A DNA stretch of 20,256 nucleotides, taken from the NCBI GenBank assembly GCA_013214715.1, contig JABSSB010000134.1, positions 1-20,256 of the forward strand, written 5' to 3'. Under the pieces are notes generated by a model. The model was not told the DNA's origin and made no database searches. It was given only the letters and a program-made list of their open reading frames with translations. Each line of letters opens with the position of its first letter. Position 1 is the first letter of the stretch. This document shows, in pieces, positions 7,365-15,154 of this stretch. A program made the position numbers and the translations under genes. The stretch is from Paracoccaceae bacterium. GTDB taxonomy: Bacteria > Pseudomonadota > Alphaproteobacteria > Rhodobacterales > Rhodobacteraceae.

Positions 7365-8648
7365 ATGCCCGACCTCAAAGACCACCCGCTGCGCTACAAG
7401 CTTGCCAACGAGCTTCACGCCCGTCCGTTTCCGGCGATGGCCTGTCCGGCGTCGCTTGTCTTTGTTGCGCTCAAACGCTCGGCCGAGTCGGTGCAGGATG
7501 ACCGCACGGATGAATTGCAGCACCTGATCGCTCTGCTGGATCGCCACGGGGCGCCGCATCCGCAACCCGGTGCCACGCATTATTCGGCGCGGATCGGGCG
7601 GCATATGCTGAAATGGGAGCAGCATACCGAATTCACCACCTACACTGTCTATGATGAAGCCCTGCCTGAACGGGCCTTTGACCCGGCCGAATTTGACATT
7701 CTGCCCGCAGAGTGGCTGGCCCAAGCGCCGGGCCAATGCATGACGGCCATTATCGCCCGCATCATGCCGCGCCCCGAAAATGAGGTGATCCACCAGTATT
7801 TGAACGACTGGTTCGTGCCGGAAAGCCTGGCGGTGTCCGAAGTGCTGGACCGCGCCGCTGTTGTGGCCAGCGATTTCCGCATCGATCCGGCGGGGCACAT
7901 GCGCTTTGCCATGTTTGTCAATGAAGGCACGGGCCATCGTCGGATCGGGCGGATTGTGCAGCGGCTCTGCGAAATCGAGACCTACAAATCCATGTCCATG
8001 CTGGGCTTTGCCCGTGCGCGTGGCATGCTGGACCGGATCGGGGTGATGGACAGCCGATTGACCGAACTGACTGTCGAAATGACCGGCCATACCAAGCCGG
8101 CGGATCAAACGCTTGGCCCGCTTCTGGAAACCGCGTCCGAGCTTGAGGCGCTATCTGCCAAGGCGGCGTTCCGGTTCGGGGCCACGGCGGCTTATGAGGC
8201 CATCGTGACCCAGCGGATCGAGGTTCTGCGCGAAGAACGGTTCAACGGGTTGCAGACGTTCAACGAATTCATGCTGCGCCGGTATCAGCCTGCCATGCGG
8301 ACCGTCAAAGCCACCGAGGCACGGCTTGAGCGTCTGGCTTATCGTGCGATGCGCGCGGGAGAACTGCTGCGTACGCGGGTCGATGTGGAACGTAGCGCAC
8401 AAAATCAGGAATTGCTCGCCAGCATGGATAAGCGGGCCGATTTGCAGCTGCGCCTTCAGCGTACGGTCGAAGGGCTATCCGTCGTCGCGATCAGCTATTA
8501 CGCGGTCTCTTTGGTGGGCTACCTGCTTTATCCGCTGACCGAGGTCACCGGGTTAAGCGAAGGCGCCCTGGCGGCTTTGGCCACCCTGCCTGTGGTCGCG
8601 CTTGTCTGGCTGCTGGTGCGTCGTATCCGAACGCGGCTTGACCACTAG
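7365..8648 (+). CDS. DUF3422 family membrane-anchored protein
   Basis: A 427-residue protein of a conserved but uncharacterised proteobacterial family. Recognisable family segments are HPLRYKLANELHARPF at the N-terminus and LKWEQHTEFTTYT near residue 85. The long middle is helical and charged (about residues 225-375) and probably forms coiled coil. Two hydrophobic segments at the C-terminus (VVAISYYAVSLVGYLLYPL and ALAALATLPVVALVWLLV) suggest a hairpin anchor in the inner membrane with the bulk in the cytoplasm. I took the ATG at 7365 because GGAGAG lies 7 bases upstream; the frame stays open back to 7290 without support. It stands alone between the pntB terminator and a convergent gene only 9 bp away. 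No function can be assigned. Confidence 0.88.
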   Translation: MPDLKDHPLRYKLANELHARPFPAMACPASLVFVALKRSAESVQDDRTDELQHLIALLDRHGAPHPQPGATHYSARIGRHMLKWEQHTEFTTYTVYDEALPERAFDPAEFDILPAEWLAQAPGQCMTAIIARIMPRPENEVIHQYLNDWFVPESLAVSEVLDRAAVVASDFRIDPAGHMRFAMFVNEGTGHRRIGRIVQRLCEIETYKSMSMLGFARARGMLDRIGVMDSRLTELTVEMTGHTKPADQTLGPLLETASELEALSAKAAFRFGATAAYEAIVTQRIEVLREERFNGLQTFNEFMLRRYQPAMRTVKATEARLERLAYRAMRAGELLRTRVDVERSAQNQELLASMDKRADLQLRLQRTVEGLSVVAISYYAVSLVGYLLYPLTEVTGLSEGALAALATLPVVALVWLLVRRIRTRLDH

Positions 8649-8657
8649 CGATCTGTT

Positions 8658-9117
8658 TCAGACGAAGACGAAATAGTCGATGTGGAACGCAGCGGCGTCG
8701 GCTTCGTTTTCGATCGAGTCATCAAAGACAAAAGGCACCTGAAAATTGACGCTGCCAAGTTCCACCCCTTTGCGGGACACGGTCACCGTGGCCGATTGCA
8801 GAAGGTCGGGTTCGTCGTCGTTATAGGTCCAGGCAAAGCGTGATCCTGAATAGAACTGGAAGGTGGCGCCTTCGCCGGCCTGAACGGTGTCATCTCCGAA
8901 CCCTTTGGCCTGTCCGTTCGCAAACACGAAAACGGATCTGTCGGTGCCGCGCAGATAGTCGTCGCCAGACCCGCCGATGATCGTGCCTTTGCCATCGATC
9001 GGGTCATTGCCGGCCTGACCGTAAATCCGGTCATTGCCCTTTTGGCCATGAAGCGAATCTGCATCGCGCTCGCCCTTGAGGGTATCAATGCCCGCCCCGG
9101 TCGCCCCGGGTCGCCAT
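8658..9117 (-). pseudogene. Small RTX calcium-binding protein gene with a one-base frameshift near its start
   Basis: The main frame encodes degenerate hemolysin-type nonapeptide repeats (DTLKG, then GNDRIYG, GNDPIDG and GGSGDDYLRG), followed by about 85 residues and a C-terminus DYFVFV. That end, an acidic residue before a hydrophobic tail, resembles type I secretion signals of RTX proteases. The frame has no ATG before the repeats. A well-placed ATG at 9117, with AAAAGGA 9 bases upstream, is one base out of frame and stops after 10 codons. Removing one G from the GGGG run at 9102-9105 or 9093-9096 would join them into a 152-residue protein starting MATRATGAGIDTLKG. A sequencing error, a recent mutation or G-tract slippage would all fit. 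A GTG at 8927 could start only a repeat-less remnant. No secretion genes are nearby. Confidence 0.6.
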
Positions 9118-9151
9118 GTGAAAAATCCTTTTTTGATATATTTACGATTAG

Positions 9152-9255
9152 GGTTATTGATTGGTGCAGGTACACATATCTGTCACCGCCGCTTTGAACC
9201 TTCAGCTCATGCCAAAGCTGTGACCGAGACTGGGCGGTCAAGGTTATTCATTGGT
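9152..9255. repeat. Direct repeat GGTTATTNATTGGT, two copies 90 bp apart, upstream of the RTX gene
   Basis: GGTTATTGATTGGT (9152-9165) and GGTTATTCATTGGT (9242-9255) match at 13 of 14 bases. A further palindrome, TGACCG-N8-CGGTCA, sits between them at 9221-9240. Read toward the RTX gene they are about 35 and 125 bases before its ATG. They may be protein-binding sites or part of the promoter; no function is proven. Confidence 0.4.
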
Positions 9256-9290
9256 AAAAAAACCGCCGCGGGACCGCGGCGGTTTTTTTT
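9256..9290. terminator. Bidirectional rho-independent terminator at the end of the peptide transporter operon
   Basis: A perfect 9-bp GC stem (CCGCCGCGG, GA loop, CCGCGGCGG; 9263-9282) is flanked by seven A on the left and eight T on the right. It therefore has a U-tract in both directions. On the minus strand it lies 16 bp after the stop of the second permease and so ends that operon. Confidence 0.93.
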
Positions 9291-9305
9291 GGTTCGCTTG
9301 GGACC

Positions 9306-10268
9306 TCAACGTCCCCGAATGCGCGGGTCCAGCGCGTCGCGCAGACCATCGCCAAGATAGTTCACGCTCAGCACTGTGAGCGAGATCATGATGCCCGGTA
9401 GGATGGAGCGTTCAGGGAAGCTGACGACACGGTCCACACCGTCATTCAGCAACCGGCCCCATGTCGGGAAATCCGGCGGGAAGCCAAAGCCCAGAAAAGA
9501 CAGCGCGGATTCGGTGATGATGGCCGACGCGATGCCCAGAGTTGCCGATACCATGATTGGCGACAGCACATTGGGCAGCACGTGGCGCATGATCAGCTTG
9601 CTGCCGGACGTGCCGATGGATTGGGCCGCTAGAACGAATTCACGCTCCTTCAGCGCCAGTACATCGCCGCGCACAATCCGCGCCGTGGGCATCCATGACG
9701 TGATGCCGATCAGTACCACGATCAGGATGAACACACCGCCTTCGGGACCAAAGCTGGCTGACAAAGGCTCCCGAAACAGCAGTGAAGCCACAAGGATCAG
9801 TGGCAGCAGCGGCAAGGCCAGAAACAGGTCGGTCAGGCGCATCAGCGGCCCGTCCATCTTGCGCACATAGCCTGCGACAACGCCAACCAGCGTTCCCAAA
9901 AACAGTGCCAGCAGCATGGCGGTCAGACCCACGGCGATGGACACGCGCCCGCCCATCATCAGGCGCGCCAGCGTGTCACGGCCCAGATTGTCGGTGCCCA
10001 GCGGATGCGCCCAGCTCACCTTGGCCGAGCTGTCAAACAGCCCCACCCAGATCGGCCGCATGTCGCGCAGATTGATAAAATCGCGCCCCTGCGGCAGGAA
10101 TTGCGGATCAACGCGCCAGATCAGCGGACCAAGATAAACGCCCGCGATGATGATCACAAAGATGATCCCACCCCAAAGCGCGCCGCGATGCGTCTTGAAT
10201 TGATCCCAGACATCCAGCCATTGATTGCGCGGCGGGGCGACGGGTTGCGGATTGCTCAACTCAGTCAT
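9306..10268 (-). CDS. Peptide-type ABC transporter permease (DppC/OppC family)
   Basis: A 320-residue inner-membrane permease. After a short cytoplasmic N-terminus and a first membrane helix (GGIIFVIIIAGVYLG) comes a periplasmic loop containing HPLGTDNLGRDTLARLMMGG, a hallmark of the DppC/OppC side. The ATPase-coupling EAA loop follows (EFVLAAQSIGTSGSKLIMRH), and the protein ends DALDPRIRGR, as these proteins usually do. I chose the ATG at 10268, which overlaps the end of the DppB-type gene by 8 bases and implies translational coupling; the frame extends further upstream without support. It pairs with the DppB-like permease and receives cargo from the family-5 binding protein of the same operon. 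Its ATPase is most likely the divergently transcribed double ATPase at 13330-15150. Confidence 0.93.
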   Translation of the reverse strand: MTELSNPQPVAPPRNQWLDVWDQFKTHRGALWGGIIFVIIIAGVYLGPLIWRVDPQFLPQGRDFINLRDMRPIWVGLFDSSAKVSWAHPLGTDNLGRDTLARLMMGGRVSIAVGLTAMLLALFLGTLVGVVAGYVRKMDGPLMRLTDLFLALPLLPLILVASLLFREPLSASFGPEGGVFILIVVLIGITSWMPTARIVRGDVLALKEREFVLAAQSIGTSGSKLIMRHVLPNVLSPIMVSATLGIASAIITESALSFLGFGFPPDFPTWGRLLNDGVDRVVSFPERSILPGIMISLTVLSVNYLGDGLRDALDPRIRGR

Positions 10269-11268
10269 AGCGGATCCTCGGGTCCAGCAGGCCGTAAAGC
10301 ACGTCTGCCACAAGATTGAAGAGAACGATCAGCACCGCAAAGATGAAGGTCAGCGTCTGCACCATGGGCAGGTCATTGGCCTGAATGGCGGTGATCAGCA
10401 GCTGGCCGATCCCATTCACTTTAAAGACCTGCTCGGTGATGATGGCGCCGCCAAAGATCGACGGCACGCCAAGGGCAATGACCGTCACAACCGGGATCAT
10501 CGAGTTGCGCAGCACATGGACCATGACCACCACGCGTTCGCCCAGACCTTTGGCGCGGGCGGTGCGGACGTAATCCTGATTGAGGTTATCGAGCATCGAG
10601 GCCCGCATGAACCGGCTGATCTGCGCCGTGATCTGCAACGCCAGCACCATCACCGGCATGATCATCTGTTGCAACTGGCGTTTGAAACTTTCCCAGCTAT
10701 CCACAACCAGCGTGGTGTCATAGATCGACGGGAACCAGCCCAGCCAAACCGAAAAGATCACGATGACCAACACGCCCGAGAAGAAGGGCGGAACCGAAAA
10801 GCCGATCATCGACACAAACGTCCCGGCCTGATCGAACCAGCTATATTGGCGATAGGCGGAATAGATGCCGATGGGCAGGGCGATCAGGATACCGACCACA
10901 TAGGCCGTGCCCACAACCCACAGGGTCTGCGGCAGGCGCTGGATCACGATATCCATGACCGGGGACCGGGTCTGCCACGAGATCACGCGCAGCTTGCCTT
11001 CGGCGAATGTGGTGCCGAAGTAGTGGTCGATCAGCACCTGAGGTTCGATCCAGAAGAACTGCACGATCCATTTCCAGAAGCGGATATACATCGGCTCGCC
11101 CAGACCAAGCGCTAGGCGCATTTGTTCCTTGACTTCGGCCGGCACGGTCAGCGGAACCTGCGCCATCGGGTCTCCGGGCGCGAGTTCCAGCAGAAGAAAT
11201 ATCACGAGGCTGATAAAAAGCAGCGTCGGAACGGCCAATATCAGCCGTCGTATAGTGAAAGTCAGCAT
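10261..11268 (-). CDS. Peptide-type ABC transporter permease (DppB/OppB family)
   Basis: A 335-residue inner-membrane permease with the typical start MLTFTIRRLILAVPTLLFIS, followed at once by LAPGDPM. The EAA loop is near residue 230 (DYVRTARAKGLGERVVVMVH), and the C-terminus is DVLYGLLDPRIRYD. Length and topology (about six helices) are normal. It shares 8 bases with the next permease gene and lies 100 bp after the binding-protein gene, a gap that contains a strong hairpin. The ribosome site is poor (GGGG about 11 bases before the ATG), so its translation may be lower than that of the binding protein. The substrate class (peptides, opines or N-acyl amino acids) cannot be told from the permease. 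Confidence 0.93.
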   Translation of the reverse strand: MLTFTIRRLILAVPTLLFISLVIFLLLELAPGDPMAQVPLTVPAEVKEQMRLALGLGEPMYIRFWKWIVQFFWIEPQVLIDHYFGTTFAEGKLRVISWQTRSPVMDIVIQRLPQTLWVVGTAYVVGILIALPIGIYSAYRQYSWFDQAGTFVSMIGFSVPPFFSGVLVIVIFSVWLGWFPSIYDTTLVVDSWESFKRQLQQMIMPVMVLALQITAQISRFMRASMLDNLNQDYVRTARAKGLGERVVVMVHVLRNSMIPVVTVIALGVPSIFGGAIITEQVFKVNGIGQLLITAIQANDLPMVQTLTFIFAVLIVLFNLVADVLYGLLDPRIRYD

Positions 11269-11332
11269 GAAGCGGGGGGCCCCTGAATGCTATGGGTCTT
11301 TGTTATGAGTGGCCGGGCACCCCCGGCGGGGA

Positions 11333-11360
11333 GACCCGCGCGGACTGATCCGCGCGGGTC
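11333..11360 (-). promoter_or_regulatory. Intercistronic hairpin between binding-protein and permease genes
   Basis: A perfect 12-bp GC-rich stem (GACCCGCGCGGA and its complement) closes a 4-base loop, 8 bp after the binding-protein stop on the minus strand. No U-tract follows. Such structures commonly protect the upstream message from 3'-exonuclease and cause partial termination, so that more binding protein than permease is made. Confidence 0.65.
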
Positions 11361-11368
11361 GTGATGGA

Positions 11369-13066
11369 TCACTCCATGCGATACCAGTCAGCCACGTTCC
11401 ACAGCTCACTGTCCCAAACGTTCAGGACAACGCCGCCGAGGCTGTTGGCATGGGCCGACAGACGACCACGGTGCACCAGCGGGATCATGGCGCCGTTCAT
11501 CACGGCCATGTCGTTCAGCTTCTTGCCGATTTCGGACCGGGCTTCGATGCCGGCAGTCTGCGTCAGCTGAGCGTAGAGCGCGTCATACTCTTCCATGCAG
11601 AAGCGCGAGATGTTCTCACCCTGCCACTGGGAGGCTGGCGACGGAGCCTTGTCGCACAGCATGTTGCCCAGATAGGACTGCGGATCAGTGCCGTTGAAGG
11701 TGTTGGCATACATTTCCACGTCCGCATAGAACTTCTGGAACGTGTCCGGGGAGGCCGGGTCGCCACCGAAGAAGACGGATGCGTTGATGTTGCGCAGTTC
11801 GGTTTCGATGCCGATCTCGCTCCACCACTGCTTGATCAGAGCCTGGAAGTCCTGACGCACAGCGTTGGTCGAGGTCTGGTAAAGGATCTTGAGCGGCACG
11901 CCGTCTTTTTCGCGGATGCCGTCACCATCGGTATCGACGATGCCCGCTGCATCCAGCATGGCATTCGCGCCTACAATGTCCTGCGTGTCGCAGCTCAGCG
12001 AGGTCGAATTGTAGGCCGCCGGTGCCGGAATCCAGTTACAGGACACTTTACCCGCCTTGCCATAGCCGATTTCCACCAGCAGCGGACGGTCGATCGCCAT
12101 GGACATGGCCTTATAGACGGCCGGGTCGCCCAGGAACGGGTGCGGACGCACGACTGCGCGATCATCCGGGCCAAGCGCCGGGTCGGGGTTGGTGTTGTTG
12201 AGCATGATGCGCTCAACCAGCGGGCCAAAGCCTGCAACCGGGGTGCCTTTGCCACCCGCTTCCATCTGCGCGATTACGTCGGGGGCCAGCTGTAGGTTCC
12301 AGGCGTAGTCGAACTCGCCGGTTTCCATCACGGCACGGCCGGCAGCCGTTGCGTCGCCGCCACCTTTGAAGGTCACCGTGGCAAAGGCAGGCTTGGCCGG
12401 GTCACGGTAGTTTTCATTGGCGGCCATCTGGATCACGTCATTGGGACGGAAATCCGTGACGGTGAACGGGCCGGTGCCGATTGGATAGAAGTTCTGCTCG
12501 GTGCATTCAGGAGCCTTGGCGCCCATGCAGTCGGCAAACTGAGCGGCTTGCAGGATCGGGCTTTCGCCACCCACAAACGGGCCGTAAGGGAAGGGCGTCG
12601 GACCTTCGAAATTCACCGTGACAGTGTAGTCATCCGGAGTGTCGATCGAAGTCACGCCATCGAACTTGGTCAGCTGCGCGCAACCGCCCTCGGGATCCAT
12701 GCAGTAATCAGCGGTGAATTTCACGTCAGCCGAAGTGAACTCGGTTCCGTCCGACCACAGAATACCGGGTGTGATTTTCCAGGTGATCGAGGTCAGATCG
12801 GCCGACACACCGCCATTGTCGGTGGTTGGAATCTCTTCGACCAGCCAGGGAACCAGTTCGCCGTTCTCATTATAACGGGCCAGCGGCTCGATGATCATCG
12901 ACGCCGATTCCACGTCTTTGGTGCCGCCCGACAGGAACGGGTTCAAAATCGACGGCGCCTGCCAGTAGATAATGCTGACATTGCCGTCGCTGCCACGCTC
13001 GGCAAAGGCTGCCGGCGCCATGGCCGCAGTCGCGATGGCCCCCAGAAGTAGGGTCTTGGTTTTCAT
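11369..13066 (-). CDS. Family-5 periplasmic substrate-binding protein of a peptide ABC transporter
   Basis: A 565-residue solute-binding protein. Residues 1-22 form a signal peptide (two Lys, a hydrophobic core, and cleavage after AFA); there is no lipobox cysteine, so the protein should be free in the periplasm. The family-5 fold is indicated by YWQAPSILNPFLSGGTKD early on, and by WKITPGILWSDGTEFTSADVKF, NENYRDPAKPAFATVTFK and DTDGDGIREKDGVPLKI further along. A strong AAGGGAG lies 6 bases before the ATG, with a large hairpin directly upstream of it. As first gene of the operon with two permeases, it sets substrate specificity, probably for peptides or acylated amino compounds. The ligand is not predictable from the sequence. 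Confidence 0.93.
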   Translation of the reverse strand: MKTKTLLLGAIATAAMAPAAFAERGSDGNVSIIYWQAPSILNPFLSGGTKDVESASMIIEPLARYNENGELVPWLVEEIPTTDNGGVSADLTSITWKITPGILWSDGTEFTSADVKFTADYCMDPEGGCAQLTKFDGVTSIDTPDDYTVTVNFEGPTPFPYGPFVGGESPILQAAQFADCMGAKAPECTEQNFYPIGTGPFTVTDFRPNDVIQMAANENYRDPAKPAFATVTFKGGGDATAAGRAVMETGEFDYAWNLQLAPDVIAQMEAGGKGTPVAGFGPLVERIMLNNTNPDPALGPDDRAVVRPHPFLGDPAVYKAMSMAIDRPLLVEIGYGKAGKVSCNWIPAPAAYNSTSLSCDTQDIVGANAMLDAAGIVDTDGDGIREKDGVPLKILYQTSTNAVRQDFQALIKQWWSEIGIETELRNINASVFFGGDPASPDTFQKFYADVEMYANTFNGTDPQSYLGNMLCDKAPSPASQWQGENISRFCMEEYDALYAQLTQTAGIEARSEIGKKLNDMAVMNGAMIPLVHRGRLSAHANSLGGVVLNVWDSELWNVADWYRME

Positions 13067-13329
13067 GTCTTACTCCCTTGTGGGCGGCCGCCACCCTCGG
13101 TGGCCCGCCTCGTTTTTCCGCGTTCGCCCCGCGGATTGGGCATGCTGAGCGCATCTGGAACATGCGGTTTGCACAATTCCTTGGCGCCATGCCCGGTATC
13201 GGACCCAAACTTGGGCAAAATTGCAAGGCTTGTTGGAGGGAAGTTTGGGACTTGCGTTTGACAGCCCAAATTATGAGCCATAGCGTGAGCCGCAGCAAAA
13301 ACGATAAACCCAGTCAGGGAGCGCCCCAC
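13067..13329. promoter_or_regulatory. Divergent control region of the split peptide transporter, with 5'-leader hairpins
   Basis: These 263 bp separate the binding-protein operon (minus) from the ATPase operon (plus). For the ATPase a TTGACA (13258-13263) and a weak TAGCGT (13281-13286) are 17 bp apart, and CAGGGAG at 13315-13321 precedes its GTG. On the binding-protein side an 11-bp stem with a 2-base bulge lies at 13083-13109, 3 bp from the ribosome site. A second small stem, CCGCG/CGCGG, is at 13118-13134. CCCAA-AC-TTGGG at 13204-13215 is a possible small operator. I could not identify a clear minus-strand promoter. Confidence 0.45.
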
Positions 13330-15150
13330 GTGCTTGATACCCCAATCGCCAATATAAAAGAGCTTCGGGTAGAATTTCAGACCAAGGATGGCCCCGTCGT
13401 GGGCGTTGAAAACGTGTCCTTTTTCGTCAATCCCGGCGAAACGGTCTGCATCGTGGGCGAATCTGGGTCGGGCAAATCGGTATCGTCCTTGGCACTGATG
13501 CGCCTGGTTGAGTTCGGCGGCGGAGAGATCGAAGGCGGGCGCCTGCTTTTTGATCGTCAGGCCGAAGGGGAAACCGATCTGGCTAAGGCTGATCAATCGC
13601 TGATGCGCCATATTCGCGGCAATGAGATCGGGATGATCTTTCAGGAACCGATGACGGCTTTGAACCCGGTGTTTACCGTCGGGCGGCAATTGACCGAAGG
13701 GCTGCGTCTGCACAAGGGCATGTCCAAGGCTCAGGCCGAAAAGCGCGCGCTCGAACTCCTGCGCCAGGTTCGGATCCCAGAGCCTGAGCGTCGCCTGAAG
13801 CAATTCCCACATGAACTTTCCGGCGGGATGCGCCAACGGGTGGTGATCGCGATGGCCATGGCCTGTGAACCGCGACTTTTGATCGCGGATGAACCGACCA
13901 CCGCGCTGGATGTGACGATTCAGGCGGAAATTCTGGCGCTGATGGATCGGCTCAAGCGGGAAACCGGCACGGCGGTGATGTTCATCACCCATGACATGGC
14001 TGTGGTCGCGCAGATGGCGGATCGCGTGGTCGTCATGTTCCGCGGTAACAAGGTGGAAGAGGGCCCCGTCGAAGAGATTTTCGCCAATCCCCAGCATGAT
14101 TACACCAAGGCATTGCTAGCTGCGGTGCCCAAGCTGGGCGAGATGTCCGGCAAGGCGGCCCCTGAGCCGATGAAGCTGATGGGGGTCGAAGGCCAGAACC
14201 TCGACCCGATTCCGGGAACCGAGGAAAAGTTGCTTGAGGTGAGCAACCTGACCACTCGCTTCCCGGTGCAGGGTGGACTGTTGCGCCGCACCGTGGCCAG
14301 TGTGCACGCGGTTGAAGATGTCTCCTTCACGATCAACAAGGGCCAGACGCTGTCCTTAGTGGGGGAATCAGGCTGCGGCAAATCCTCTGCAGGGCGGTCC
14401 ATCCTGCGGCTGGTCGAACCGATGAGCGGGGAGGTCGTGCTGGACGGTCGCGACATCATGTCGCTGAACCCGCGCGACCTGCAAAAGGCGCGCCAGGACA
14501 TGCAGATGATCTTTCAGGACCCGTTTGCCTCGCTGAACCCCAAGATGCAGCTAAAGGATCAGGTGGCCGAGCCCATGATCAATTACGGCATCGCCTCGGG
14601 CTCAGAACTGGAGGACCGCGTTGCGAGCCTGTTTGATCGCGTGCAATTGCCGCGCAGCTTCATGCGGCGCTACCCGCATGAAATGTCGGGCGGGCAGCGT
14701 CAGCGGATCGCGATTGCCCGCGCACTGGCCCTGCGACCCAAGCTGATCGTTGCGGATGAGGCGGTGTCAGCTTTGGACGTGTCGGTGCAGGCGCAGGTGC
14801 TGAACCTGATGATGGAGCTGCAATCCGAACTTGGGCTGAGCTATCTGTTCATCAGCCATGACATGGCCGTGGTCGAACGTGTCAGCCATTTTGTCGGCGT
14901 TATGTATCTGGGCCGGATCGTGGAAAAGGGGCCGCGTGCGCGCGTGTTCGAGAACCCGCAACACCCATACACGCAGGCCTTGATGAAGGCGGTTCCCATC
15001 GCTGATCCGACCCAGCGCAAAGCGGAAAAAGATCTGAATTTCAAACCGATCCCCTCGCCAATCCATCCGATAGGATATGATCCCGCCCCGTCCGAATATC
15101 GCGAGGTCGAGCCAGGCCATTTCATCCTGACCACCGATAGCGGATATTGA
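13330..15150 (+). CDS. Peptide ABC transporter, fused double ATP-binding protein (DppD-DppF type)
   Basis: A 606-residue cytoplasmic ATPase made of two nucleotide-binding domains in one chain. Domain 1 has Walker A GESGSGKS (about 43-50), signature LSGGMRQR and Walker B LLIADEPTTALD. Domain 2 has GESGCGKS (about 345-352), MSGGQRQR and LIVADEAVSALD. Each half ends with the oligopeptide-transporter tail (PQHDYTKALLAAVP and PQHPYTQALMKAVP). I prefer the GTG at 13330, with CAGGGAG 8 bases before it and a TTGACA promoter upstream; an in-frame ATG at 13273 lacks a ribosome site and would overlap the promoter. It most likely powers the permeases encoded divergently at 9306-11268. The ArgE-like gene follows after 4 bp, so the two are co-transcribed. 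Confidence 0.93.
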   Translation: MLDTPIANIKELRVEFQTKDGPVVGVENVSFFVNPGETVCIVGESGSGKSVSSLALMRLVEFGGGEIEGGRLLFDRQAEGETDLAKADQSLMRHIRGNEIGMIFQEPMTALNPVFTVGRQLTEGLRLHKGMSKAQAEKRALELLRQVRIPEPERRLKQFPHELSGGMRQRVVIAMAMACEPRLLIADEPTTALDVTIQAEILALMDRLKRETGTAVMFITHDMAVVAQMADRVVVMFRGNKVEEGPVEEIFANPQHDYTKALLAAVPKLGEMSGKAAPEPMKLMGVEGQNLDPIPGTEEKLLEVSNLTTRFPVQGGLLRRTVASVHAVEDVSFTINKGQTLSLVGESGCGKSSAGRSILRLVEPMSGEVVLDGRDIMSLNPRDLQKARQDMQMIFQDPFASLNPKMQLKDQVAEPMINYGIASGSELEDRVASLFDRVQLPRSFMRRYPHEMSGGQRQRIAIARALALRPKLIVADEAVSALDVSVQAQVLNLMMELQSELGLSYLFISHDMAVVERVSHFVGVMYLGRIVEKGPRARVFENPQHPYTQALMKAVPIADPTQRKAEKDLNFKPIPSPIHPIGYDPAPSEYREVEPGHFILTTDSGY

Positions 15151-15154
15151 CCCA

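Noticed and set aside
8783..9241. Alternative minus-strand frame starting at 9241 over the RTX region
   Set aside because: Its translation has no motif, while the neighbouring frame carries clear calcium-binding repeats.
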